Source: Methylacidiphilaceae bacterium UBA1321 (GTDB lineage: Bacteria > Verrucomicrobiota > Verrucomicrobiia > Methylacidiphilales > UBA1321). Taken from it: 15,046 nt of DNA. Positions within the stretch are counted from its first letter, which is position 1. Every line of letters begins with the position of its first letter. Location: the NCBI GenBank assembly GCA_002306945.1, contig DBTH01000303.1, positions 8,653 through 23,698 of the forward strand, read 5' to 3'. The notes under the pieces are model-generated. The model did no database searches and was not told the origin of the DNA. It saw nothing but the letters and a program-made list of their open reading frames with translations. This document shows, one piece after another, positions 6,134-12,209 of the stretch. The position numbers and the translations under genes are program-made.

Positions 6134-7159
6134 ATGTCTTATCGCTGTCCTCATTTTCGCACCGGTGTCGCGGCAACGGCTTGTTGCGCTGTAGCCGGTA
6201 TTAATTTATCCAGGCTGCCCGGGCTGCAACATCTCGGGCCGTTGACGCTAGCCTTGTTGCTGGGCCTGCTCTGGAGGGCTTTTCTACACGTTCCGGAGAA
6301 TCAACATCTGGGAATCGGGTTTTCCGCGAAGACCTTGTTGCGGGTGGGGATTGTTTTATTGGGTGTGCGGCTCGATTTTCAACTGCTTGCCCAGGCAGGC
6401 GTGAAAATTTTTCTGCTCGGAGCCGGAGTGATTATCGTGGGGCTGATCCTGTTCAACGCGTTGGGAAACTGGTTCGGTCTGAGCGGTAATCTTCCGATGC
6501 TGATCGCGGTGGACAGTTCCATCTGCGGAGCATCGGCTGTCGCGGCGGCGGCCCCGGCGATGAACGCGCGGGACGAAGAGACGGCACTGGTGATTCCGAT
6601 TGGAAGCCTGTTGGGATCGGTTGCGGTTCTGGGCTACACCTTTTTCGAGACGTGGGCGCAATTGCCACCCCGGCTGTACGGGATTTTGACCGGGGCGACG
6701 TTGCACGAGATCGCGCAGGTGATGGCGGTGAATGCGGCGGTGCCGGGCGCGTTGGAGGCGGGAACGGTTTCCAAGTTGATGCGCGTGGTGTTGCTGGCTC
6801 CGGTGGTCTTTGGGATTGGAGTGTGGAAGCAGATGCGTTCAGCCAAGGGTGGACGGTTGCGGGATGCTCTGGCGATGCCGAACAAGCCGTGGTTTGTGCT
6901 GGGGTTTCTGGCCGTGGGCGCGGCGTGTTCCCTCTGTCAGTGGGCATTGCCGGGCCTTGGAGCGAGTCTGGAATCGATCAAGAGCGAAACGGTGACGGTG
7001 GCGGTTTTCCTGATGGCGATGGCCATGGCAGGGGTGGGAATTCAAACCGACTTCGCGCGATTGCGGGCGGACGGTGCGAAGTCGGTGGCCGTGGCGGTGC
7101 TGGGTTGGATTGGGCTGGTGACGTTTGCGGCGGTGTTTGTTTTTTACGTCGTAAAGTAG
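6134..7159 (+). CDS. yeiH: YeiH-family (UPF0324) putative sulfate/sulfur-oxyanion exporter
   Basis: This 341-aa integral membrane protein has about ten hydrophobic segments. It carries the UPF0324 landmarks: LLRVGIVLLGVRLDF near residue 80, the re-entrant motif DSSICGASAVAAAAPA about residue 130, ATLHEIAQVMA about residue 190, and the terminal MAMAMAGVGIQTDFARLR. Each aligns by eye with E. coli YeiH. The family is annotated as putative sulfate exporter, although direct transport evidence is thin. Position after a YeiE-like LysR regulator and near sulfane-sulfur enzymes supports export of a sulfur oxyanion. The ATG at 6134 has no clear Shine-Dalgarno, and the N terminus before the first membrane helix is short. 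ModD follows 36 bases later on the same strand. Confidence 0.9.
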   Translation: MSYRCPHFRTGVAATACCAVAGINLSRLPGLQHLGPLTLALLLGLLWRAFLHVPENQHLGIGFSAKTLLRVGIVLLGVRLDFQLLAQAGVKIFLLGAGVIIVGLILFNALGNWFGLSGNLPMLIAVDSSICGASAVAAAAPAMNARDEETALVIPIGSLLGSVAVLGYTFFETWAQLPPRLYGILTGATLHEIAQVMAVNAAVPGALEAGTVSKLMRVVLLAPVVFGIGVWKQMRSAKGGRLRDALAMPNKPWFVLGFLAVGAACSLCQWALPGLGASLESIKSETVTVAVFLMAMAMAGVGIQTDFARLRADGAKSVAVAVLGWIGLVTFAAVFVFYVVK

Positions 7160-7195
7160 TCGTCGGAGTGGCATTTGATCTGCTAAATTCCGGGC

Positions 7196-8044
7196 ATGTA
7201 TACGATAGGCGATCAGACTTTGGACCGGTGGTTGCAGGAGGATGCGCCGTACGGGGATTTGACGACGTGGACGCTTGGGTTGCGGAGCGAACCGGGGCGA
7301 ATTACTTTTACCAGCCGGGAATCGACGGTGATTTGTGGGACGGAGGAGGTGCGGCGCATTCTGGAGAAATGCGGGGCGCAGACCGATTTTTTCAAGCCCT
7401 CCGGAGAACAGGTCGGGCCGAAGCAACAGATTCTGAGCGCGACCGGGCCGGTCGAGGCGTTGCATCTGGGGTGGAAGGTGAGTGTGAATATTCTCGAATA
7501 CTTTTCCGGTATCGCCACGCGGACGCGGAAGTTTGTCGATCTGGCCAAGGGCGCCAATCCGAAGGTGGAGGTTGTGGCGACGCGCAAGGGGATTCCCGGC
7601 GCGCGCGAACTTTCGGTCAAGGCGGTGCTGGCAGGCGGCGGATTTCCGCACCGGCTCGGGCTTTCGGAATCGATCCTGGTCTTCGGTCATCACCGGGCTT
7701 TTTTCAAAAGCTTCGATGCGTTTCTGGCGCAGATTCCCGAATTGAAGACGAAGGTTCCCGAAAAGAAATTCATTGTCGAAGCCGACGGAACCGGGGAGGC
7801 GCTCAAGCTGGCACGGGCGGGTGTGGACGGCATTCAGTTCGACAAGACTCCGGTGGAGGAACTGACCGGTTGCGTGAAGGAATTGCGTTCACTGCGGCCC
7901 GGGTTGACATTGATTGCAGCGGGCGGAATCAATGAGCACAATATTGCGGCATACGCGGGAACCGGAGTTGACACGATTGCGACGTCGGCGTCGTATTTCG
8001 GCAAACCGAGCGACATCGGTGTGAAGATCACGCCGCTGAAATAG
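7196..8044 (+). CDS. modD: ModD, NadC-like pyrophosphorylase linked to molybdenum genes
   Basis: This 282-aa protein has the quinolinate phosphoribosyltransferase fold: an N-terminal mixed domain opening with LQEDAPYGDLTTWTLG, then an alpha/beta barrel. The segment ATRKGIPGARELSVKAVLAG keeps the Arg/Lys phosphate-binding residues of NadC. PHRLGLSESILVFGHHRAF carries the conserved His and has the VF-xHR-F ending characteristic of ModD rather than NadC (which has IKDNH). Glu in VEADG and Asp in GIQFDK are the other active-site acids, and IAAGGIN closes the barrel. ModD is usually coded beside molybdate ABC transporter genes and its reaction is not established; none of those genes is visible here. 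A misassigned NadC for NAD synthesis is the alternative. It follows YeiH closely and precedes a methyltransferase by 44 bases. Confidence 0.85.
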   Translation: MYTIGDQTLDRWLQEDAPYGDLTTWTLGLRSEPGRITFTSRESTVICGTEEVRRILEKCGAQTDFFKPSGEQVGPKQQILSATGPVEALHLGWKVSVNILEYFSGIATRTRKFVDLAKGANPKVEVVATRKGIPGARELSVKAVLAGGGFPHRLGLSESILVFGHHRAFFKSFDAFLAQIPELKTKVPEKKFIVEADGTGEALKLARAGVDGIQFDKTPVEELTGCVKELRSLRPGLTLIAAGGINEHNIAAYAGTGVDTIATSASYFGKPSDIGVKITPLK

Positions 8045-8088
8045 CTGGCTAATCGGAGTTGGCGGTAAAATTTTTGCAGGAGACCATA

Positions 8089-8679
8089 ATGTGGAATGAA
8101 CGTTATTCGGCGAAAGAGTATGTTTACGGAACGCAGCCCAATGCGTTCCTGAGGGAAAATGTCGCGGCGATTCGCGAGGGACCGATTCTGAGCTTGTGCG
8201 AGGGCGAGGGACGCAATGCGGTGTTTCTGGCAGAACGCGGTTTCGATGTGCTCGGGGTGGACGGTTCCGATGTGGGATTGAAAAAGGCGCAGGAGCTGGC
8301 GGCAGCGCGTGGAGTGAAAATCGAAACGCTTGTCTGCGATCTGGCGCAATACACTCCGCCCGCGCAAACTTTCGGAGCGGTCGTGGCCATTTTCGCTCAT
8401 GTCCCGTCAGCCGTCCGGCGAAAAGTTTTTCGCGCGTCGGTGGAGGCGTTGAAACCGGGCGGCGTTTTCCTGCTCGAAGCGTATACTCCGGAACAATTGG
8501 GTCGCAATACAGGCGGGCCAAAGGAATTGGATCGGCTGGTCAGTTTGGAGGATTTGCACATCGATCTGGAAGGGTGCGAATTCCTTCTGGGTCGCGAGAC
8601 CGAGCGCGAAGTGGTGGAGGGTTGTTTTCATACCGGGCCGGGCGCGGTAGTTCAGGTGATCGCGCGCAAGCGGTCGTGA
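8089..8679 (+). CDS. Class I SAM-dependent methyltransferase (small, TehB-like group)
   Basis: This 196-aa protein is a seven-strand Rossmann methyltransferase. Motif I is ILSLCEGEGRNAVFLAERGF, with the Glu-Gly-Glu-Gly-Arg-Asn form found in the small TehB-like/thiol-or-metalloid methyltransferase group. It is followed by VLGVDGSDVGLKKA (Asp binding the SAM ribose), VCDLAQY and the post-strand-4 segment AHVPSAVRRKVFRASVEALKPGGVFLLEAY. The start ATG 8089 is chosen over the in-frame TTG 8059 because GCAGGAG (8077-8083) lies just upstream and MWNERYSAKEYVYGTQPN is the typical family start. The acceptor is unknown; the sulfur and metal context makes a thiol or metalloid plausible but unproven. It is the last gene before a 335-base noncoding gap. 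Confidence 0.88.
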   Translation: MWNERYSAKEYVYGTQPNAFLRENVAAIREGPILSLCEGEGRNAVFLAERGFDVLGVDGSDVGLKKAQELAAARGVKIETLVCDLAQYTPPAQTFGAVVAIFAHVPSAVRRKVFRASVEALKPGGVFLLEAYTPEQLGRNTGGPKELDRLVSLEDLHIDLEGCEFLLGRETEREVVEGCFHTGPGAVVQVIARKRS

Positions 8680-8709
8680 TTTTTTGTCCAGGCAGCTCAG
8701 GTAGCGCAC

Positions 8710-8738
8710 GCAGTGCTCACAGGCCGGTGAGCCGCTGC
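8710..8738 (+). terminator. Stable hairpin downstream of the methyltransferase, possible terminator
   Basis: GCTCAC (8715-8720) pairs perfectly with GTGAGC (8727-8732) around a six-base loop. After a small internal loop the stem extends with GCAG (8710-8713) against CTGC (8735-8738). It begins 31 bases after the methyltransferase stop. No T-run follows, so it is either a factor-dependent terminator, an RNA-stabilising 3' end, or an unrelated structure. Confidence 0.35.
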
Positions 8739-8763
8739 GGTAAAATGTCGGGATGAAATGGGG

Positions 8764-8775
8764 AAAACCGGTTTT
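8764..8775. repeat. Perfect 12-bp palindrome AAAACCGGTTTT
   Basis: A fully self-complementary 12-mer, flanked by GGG on the left and by ATCCC on the right so that the symmetry nearly continues. It could be a protein-binding site; as RNA it cannot form a tight hairpin because there is no loop. The shorter ACCGGTTTT occurs again at 13012-13020. Confidence 0.4.
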
Positions 8776-8892
8776 ATCCCGAGCTCAGGGAATCAGGGAA
8801 AGAAGGGAGAGCGTCGCCGTTTGTCGCGGATCGTCGCGGGGGTGCCAGTTTTTTAGGGGGAGGGTGAGCACACTCAATTACTCTGTAAAAGC

Positions 8893-8926
8893 GGGCGAGA
8901 ATGGGGTTGGAGCGGGTAAAAGAGGG
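8893..8926 (+). other. Potential G-quadruplex with helically phased G-tracts
   Basis: Four G-tracts (8893-8895, 8903-8906, 8914-8916, 8924-8926) are separated by loops of exactly seven bases, which satisfies the usual G3+N1-7 rule. Tract starts are 10, 11 and 10 bases apart, so they lie on one face of the helix. It is about 90 bases before the exported-protein cluster. Whether it folds cannot be told from sequence. Confidence 0.35.
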
Positions 8927-9014
8927 TGCAACAGCGGATTAGGGGTTGTTAAGGCCTGATTTCGCAACTTTGTGGATTGGGATGCGTCTGTCCTCATAAC
9001 AACGAGTTCATATA

Positions 9015-9566
9015 ATGCATTTTCTGCAACGCCATAAACTTTGGTTCCTGTTGGTTCTTTTGTTGGGATTGAATCTGGTGATCTTCTGGCCGAAGAAGAA
9101 AGCCATCGGGGAGTTTCCGCCCGGTTCTCCCGGACAGACCGCCGATGGTCGTCCGCCCGAACCCGATGAGAAGATGAAGGCGAAGTTCGAGGAGATGTTG
9201 AGCAAAATGACCCCGGAACAACGCCAGGCTTTCGAGGAACGGCGCAAGACCGACGAGGCTTTTTTTGATTCGCTCAAGAGCTTGTCCGAAGACGAACGCC
9301 GCAAGAAGATGGACGAGTACCGCGCGAAGAATCCGCCGCCCGCAATGCCGGACGGAATGAAACCGCCCGGCCCTCCTCCAACGGCTGGTAATAAAGGAAA
9401 CGATTCCTCTGCGGGCAATGGTGGTAACGGTTCGGGTGGTGGAAATGGCGGCGGTCCCGGCGGCAACGGCAGTCAGGACGGGAGCAGCACGCATGTGCCG
9501 TCCCCCAGCATGCGGCGCAGTCTGGATCAACAGATTGTCAATTCGCAGAACGGAGCCTCGCAATGA
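9015..9566 (+). CDS. Membrane-anchored exported protein with Gly/Pro-rich tail (unknown function)
   Basis: I do not recognise this 183-aa protein as a named family. Residues 9-24 (LWFLLVLLLGLNLVIF) form one N-terminal membrane anchor, followed at once by WPKKKA; together with the exported neighbours, the rest is probably outside the membrane. Residues 50-105 are highly charged and helical (EKMKAKFEEMLSKMTPEQRQ, then LSEDERRKKMDEYRAK). The MTPEQRQ/LSEDERR repeats recall the LTxxQ periplasmic proteins Spy/CpxP, but this is only a resemblance. Residues 107-157 are low complexity: PPP-rich, then Gly/Asn-rich. A polar stretch with SMRRSLDQQIVNSQN ends the protein. Its TGA overlaps the ATG of the pseudopilin gene (ATGA, 9563-9566), which indicates translational coupling. 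There is no clear Shine-Dalgarno before ATG 9015. Confidence 0.75.
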   Translation: MHFLQRHKLWFLLVLLLGLNLVIFWPKKKAIGEFPPGSPGQTADGRPPEPDEKMKAKFEEMLSKMTPEQRQAFEERRKTDEAFFDSLKSLSEDERRKKMDEYRAKNPPPAMPDGMKPPGPPPTAGNKGNDSSAGNGGNGSGGGNGGGPGGNGSQDGSSTHVPSPSMRRSLDQQIVNSQNGASQ

Positions 9567-10129
9567 AACGGAAACAGGCGTTCACCCTGGTGGAGTTGTT
9601 GGTGGTGATTTGCATTGTCACGCTTCTGGCCGGACTGATCGTGCCGCAGATGGAGCGCGCGCGGGCCCGCGCACGGACGATGTCGTGCGCGAATAATCTA
9701 CGCCAGATCGGCATGGCCGCGACGCTCTATGCGTCGGAGCATAACGGGGATTTTCCCACCATTGAACCGTGGCCGACGAGTCCGATCTACACGAGTTCGA
9801 CTTCGAATGCGGTGACGTTGAGCGGAGCTTTCAAGGATTACGGGATCACCGACTTGAACCTGCGTTGCCTCACTGATGTGATGGGAACCAATTATTACAA
9901 GAAGGAAGGCAGCAGCTATTGCTGGTGCCCGATGGCGAGCGGTCAGAAGTTGACTTCGCCCAAGGTGGCCTGGCTCGGTGGCGACGGCACAAGCTCCAGC
10001 GGGGATGAGATCAAGGTGACGCTGAGTAATCTTTTGATGGCCTACGACTATGACGCGATTCACATGAGCGCCTACAACGTTCTTTACGCCGACGGTCATG
10101 TCGCTTCGCCGGTATCTATATCCCAATGA
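9563..10129 (+). CDS. Type II secretion/pilus pseudopilin-like protein with H-X9-DG motif
   Basis: This 188-aa protein begins with a prepilin-peptidase signal, MKRKQA/FTLVELLVVI. Cleavage is expected before Phe7, leaving Glu at mature position 5 as in true pilins, and a hydrophobic alpha-1 helix continues to about residue 28. The usual Gly before the cut is Ala, which is common in this phylum group. The globular part has NNLRQIGMAATLYASEHNGDF-type helix residues and ends in HMSAYNVLYADG, an exact H-X9-DG motif followed by HV. Such proteins are abundant in Planctomycetes and Verrucomicrobia and are mostly of unknown function. Four internal Cys could form disulfides. Both ends overlap neighbours by ATGA (9563-9566 and 10126-10129), placing it in a tight three-gene operon. 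No secretion ATPase or prepilin peptidase gene is in the window. Confidence 0.92.
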   Translation: MKRKQAFTLVELLVVICIVTLLAGLIVPQMERARARARTMSCANNLRQIGMAATLYASEHNGDFPTIEPWPTSPIYTSSTSNAVTLSGAFKDYGITDLNLRCLTDVMGTNYYKKEGSSYCWCPMASGQKLTSPKVAWLGGDGTSSSGDEIKVTLSNLLMAYDYDAIHMSAYNVLYADGHVASPVSISQ

Positions 10130-10290
10130 AACGTCTCCTATTCATGTTGATGTTGGCCGCGAGTCTGATTCTCGCGGGTTGCGCTGAAGACGACGGCCCC
10201 GGCGGTCCAGGTGGTGGCCCGGGCGGTGGGTCGGGAGGCCCTCCACCTGAATCGGGCGGTGGTCCCGGTGGCGGCGGTCCGCCCATGTGA
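10126..10290 (+). CDS. Small Gly/Pro-rich lipoprotein (54 aa)
   Basis: The frame ATG 10126 to TGA 10288-10290 encodes a 54-residue lipoprotein. A basic start (MKRLLFMLML) and hydrophobic core lead to the lipobox LILAGC with Cys19 as the lipidation site; Ala-Glu-Asp-Asp follow, suggesting outer-membrane or surface placement in a Gram-negative cell. The mature part of 36 residues is almost entirely Gly and Pro (GPGGPGGGPGGGSGGPPP and similar). The ATG overlaps the pseudopilin TGA (ATGA), a strong sign of a real, coupled gene. Its composition matches the low-complexity segments of the genes at 9015, 10346 and 10743. Function is unknown; a short flexible surface tether or spacer is a guess. Confidence 0.75.
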   Translation: MKRLLFMLMLAASLILAGCAEDDGPGGPGGGPGGGSGGPPPESGGGPGGGGPPM

Positions 10291-10345
10291 TCGAAAATCC
10301 TTTGACCTGAAAATCCTCAATCAATAACCCAAAAGTATTCACTCT

Positions 10346-10693
10346 ATGAAACCGCTTATATTAGCCGTGATCGTGACGTTGAGTGCATTCGGTACGTGTC
10401 TGGCTCAGGACGGATCGTCTTCGGACAGTCCCGGTGATGGAGCAGGCAATCCGCCGCCGCAAGCCGGTCCCGGTGGTCCTCCCCCTCCGCCGCCCCCGGA
10501 TGCGAATTCCAATAGCGATGGTTCGGGAGCCCCTCCTCCCCCTCCGCCACCGCCTCCAGATGCTAACCAAAATGGAAATGATTCCGGCAATCCGCCGCCG
10601 CCACCACCTCCTCCTTCAAAGGACGCCTCCAGCTCGTCAGACAGCGGCACGGGTTCCGGATCTTCTAGCACATCGATCAAGCCGTCCTCTTGA
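10346..10693 (+). CDS. Secreted proline-rich low-complexity protein (115 aa)
   Basis: A standard signal peptide occupies residues 1-20 (MKPLILAVIVTLSAFGTCLA), with predicted cleavage before QDG. The whole mature chain is low complexity. Three polyproline blocks of seven to nine residues (GGPPPPPPPDAN, APPPPPPPPPDAN and NPPPPPPPPSKDA contexts) are separated by Asn/Ser/Asp/Gly linkers, ending in a Ser-rich tail. It therefore has three degenerate repeats of about 20 residues and no folded domain. No function is recognisable; extended polyproline helices suit a wall- or surface-exposed spacer or ligand. It lies 55 bases after the small lipoprotein and 49 before the beta-helix gene, and shares its signal peptide design with the latter. 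The ATG has no evident Shine-Dalgarno. Confidence 0.7.
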   Translation: MKPLILAVIVTLSAFGTCLAQDGSSSDSPGDGAGNPPPQAGPGGPPPPPPPDANSNSDGSGAPPPPPPPPPDANQNGNDSGNPPPPPPPPSKDASSSSDSGTGSGSSSTSIKPSS

Positions 10694-10810
10694 CCCGGAA
10701 CGATTGAATCGAGAAAATCATTGTCACCCATTTTGCCGTCCTATGAAACCGTTGCTTCTTCTTCTGATCCTGACCTTGAGTGGGTTTAATATTTGTCTGG
10801 CTCAGGACGG
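10346..10810 (+). repeat. Duplicated signal-peptide coding segment
   Basis: The first 68 bases of the genes at 10346 and 10743 are recognisable copies. Both begin ATGAAACCG, both encode 20-residue signal peptides ending CLA-QDG, and they share an exact 17-mer at 10397-10413 and 10794-10810. The mature parts differ. This points to duplication of the 5' end, or divergence of a tandem gene pair after duplication. Confidence 0.6.
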
Positions 10811-12116
10811 GCCACCACCGGGAGGTCCGGGCGAAGGTGGTTCTGGCGGCGGTGAAATGGGTGGGCCAGGCGGACCGCCTCCGAATGGCGGCGGCCCCGG
10901 CGGACCGGGAGGAGGACGCAATAACACGTATACGCTCAGTGGCGTGTATTCGTTGACGGACGGCAGCACGAAGACTGTCAAGAATGCGATCTACAAGTCG
11001 GAGACGAAAGATGTCTCCGGTGTGTACGTGGCGAAGAAGAGTCAGTTGACTCTGGTCAATGCCACGGTCACGACAGCCGGGGATACTTCCTCGCAGGAGA
11101 ATAGCAGTTTCTATGGGCTCAATGCCGCGGTGTTGGCAGCCGATGGCGGTGCGATCACGTTATCAGGTGGCGTGATTTCCTCCACAGGCGGAGGAGCCAA
11201 CGGTCTCTTCGCTTCGGGGAAGGGAAGTGTCATCGCGATGACCGGCGGCTTGATCAAGGCAACCGGTGGTGGCGGTCATGGAGTCATGGCGTCGGGAGGA
11301 GGAACAATCCGTTTGATCGGTGTCGACATGGATACGGCGCGCGAACACGGCGCTCCTGTGGCCACTGATCGTGGCGGCGGGACAATTGATGTGTCCGGCG
11401 GTACGATGAAATCCGCAGGCGAAGGTTCTCCAGGGATTTATTCGACCGGTGTGATCACCGCAACGAATGCGACCTTTATCGCCATCGGTTCCGAGGCGGC
11501 GGTCATTGAGGGGAAGAATTTCATCACCCTGAGCGATTGCACGCTTTCCGGTTATCTGAAATGTGGTGTCATGATTTACCAGAGCTTTTCCGGCGATGCG
11601 CAGGGTCATGGAGGCATTTACAAAATGTCGAGCGGTTCTCTCTCCGCTGAAAAAGGACCGCTCTTTTACGTGACCAATACCAACGGAACCATCGAATTGA
11701 AGAATGTCCGGCTTTCGGCCAAGTCCGGCGTATTGCTCAAGGCGGCGTCCGACCGTTGGGGTCGTAAGGGTAGCAACGGCGGTGTTGCGAAGTTGACTGC
11801 GGACAGTCAGGTGCTCGAAGGCGATCTGGTTGCCGATGCGGGCAGTTCCATTTCGGTGACGCTAAAGGGCGGATCGAGTTGGACCGGCGCGGCCGATTCC
11901 GCAGCGCTGACGCTCGACAAGAATTGCACGTGGATCGTGACGAAAGATTCGGTCGTGACGGCTCTTTCCGATTCGGATGCGGCATCGGGCTCATCGATCA
12001 CCAACATTACGGGCAATGGCCATACGGTAAAATATGATTCCGCGCTTGCGGCGAATAAATGGCTCGATGGTAAAACTTACGATCTTGTCAACGGTGGCAA
12101 GCTGGTTCCGAAATAG
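10743..12116 (+). CDS. Secreted right-handed beta-helix protein with Gly/Pro-rich N-terminal linker
   Basis: This 457-aa protein has a 20-residue signal peptide (cut before QDG) and a Gly/Pro-rich linker (21-58). A domain from about residue 62 to the end is built of irregular repeats with short strands ended by T/S/N and Gly turns: GVYVAKKSQLTLVNATVTTA, GAITLSGGVISSTGGGANGL, GSVIAMTGGLIKATGGGGHG, GTIDVSGGTMKSAGEGSPGI. From memory, long stretches such as NSSFYGLNAAVLA, ATDRGGGTI, EAAVIEGKN, GVMIYQSFSGDA and KGPLFYVTN recur in hypothetical adhesin-like proteins of Firmicutes and other bacteria, so the helix domain belongs to a widespread but uncharacterised family. No catalytic residues are apparent; adhesion, a matrix role or glycan binding are possibilities. 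The frame extends upstream to 10383, but ATG 10743 gives the signal peptide. No anchor is seen at the C terminus. Confidence 0.85.
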   Translation: MKPLLLLLILTLSGFNICLAQDGPPPGGPGEGGSGGGEMGGPGGPPPNGGGPGGPGGGRNNTYTLSGVYSLTDGSTKTVKNAIYKSETKDVSGVYVAKKSQLTLVNATVTTAGDTSSQENSSFYGLNAAVLAADGGAITLSGGVISSTGGGANGLFASGKGSVIAMTGGLIKATGGGGHGVMASGGGTIRLIGVDMDTAREHGAPVATDRGGGTIDVSGGTMKSAGEGSPGIYSTGVITATNATFIAIGSEAAVIEGKNFITLSDCTLSGYLKCGVMIYQSFSGDAQGHGGIYKMSSGSLSAEKGPLFYVTNTNGTIELKNVRLSAKSGVLLKAASDRWGRKGSNGGVAKLTADSQVLEGDLVADAGSSISVTLKGGSSWTGAADSAALTLDKNCTWIVTKDSVVTALSDSDAASGSSITNITGNGHTVKYDSALAANKWLDGKTYDLVNGGKLVPK

Positions 12117-12209
12117 GATCGAGGCAGAGCGAACGAGTCGGACATCGGACAGCTTGCGTCGCGGAAAAATTCGGAGCAGTCTCTGAGGGAAATAGAGGAT
12201 GAGACTGAT

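Larger units (their letters stand above)
8680..9014. other. 335-base noncoding region with structured and G-rich elements
   Basis: No believable gene is seen. A 68-codon frame at 8753-8959 has no ribosome site and no recognisable sequence pattern. The region holds a strong hairpin at 8710-8738, a perfect 12-bp palindrome at 8764-8775, three G-tracts at 8788-8807, and four phased G-tracts at 8893-8926. It separates the sulfur/metal genes from the exported-protein cluster and should contain the promoter of the latter. TATAAT at 9011-9016 overlaps the next start codon and is probably not a working -10. Confidence 0.6.

Noticed and set aside
6652..7935. 427-codon plus-strand frame over YeiH and ModD
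   Set aside because: Out-of-frame shadow, extremely Gly/Arg-rich; the genes in the other frames have membrane and active-site motifs.
8753..8959. 68-codon frame in the noncoding gap
   Set aside because: No ribosome site, no family resemblance, and composition dominated by the G-tracts of the region.
10383..10742. N-terminal extension of the beta-helix frame
   Set aside because: It runs out of frame through the polyproline gene; translation is Arg/Met/Pro-rich, and a proper signal peptide begins at 10743.
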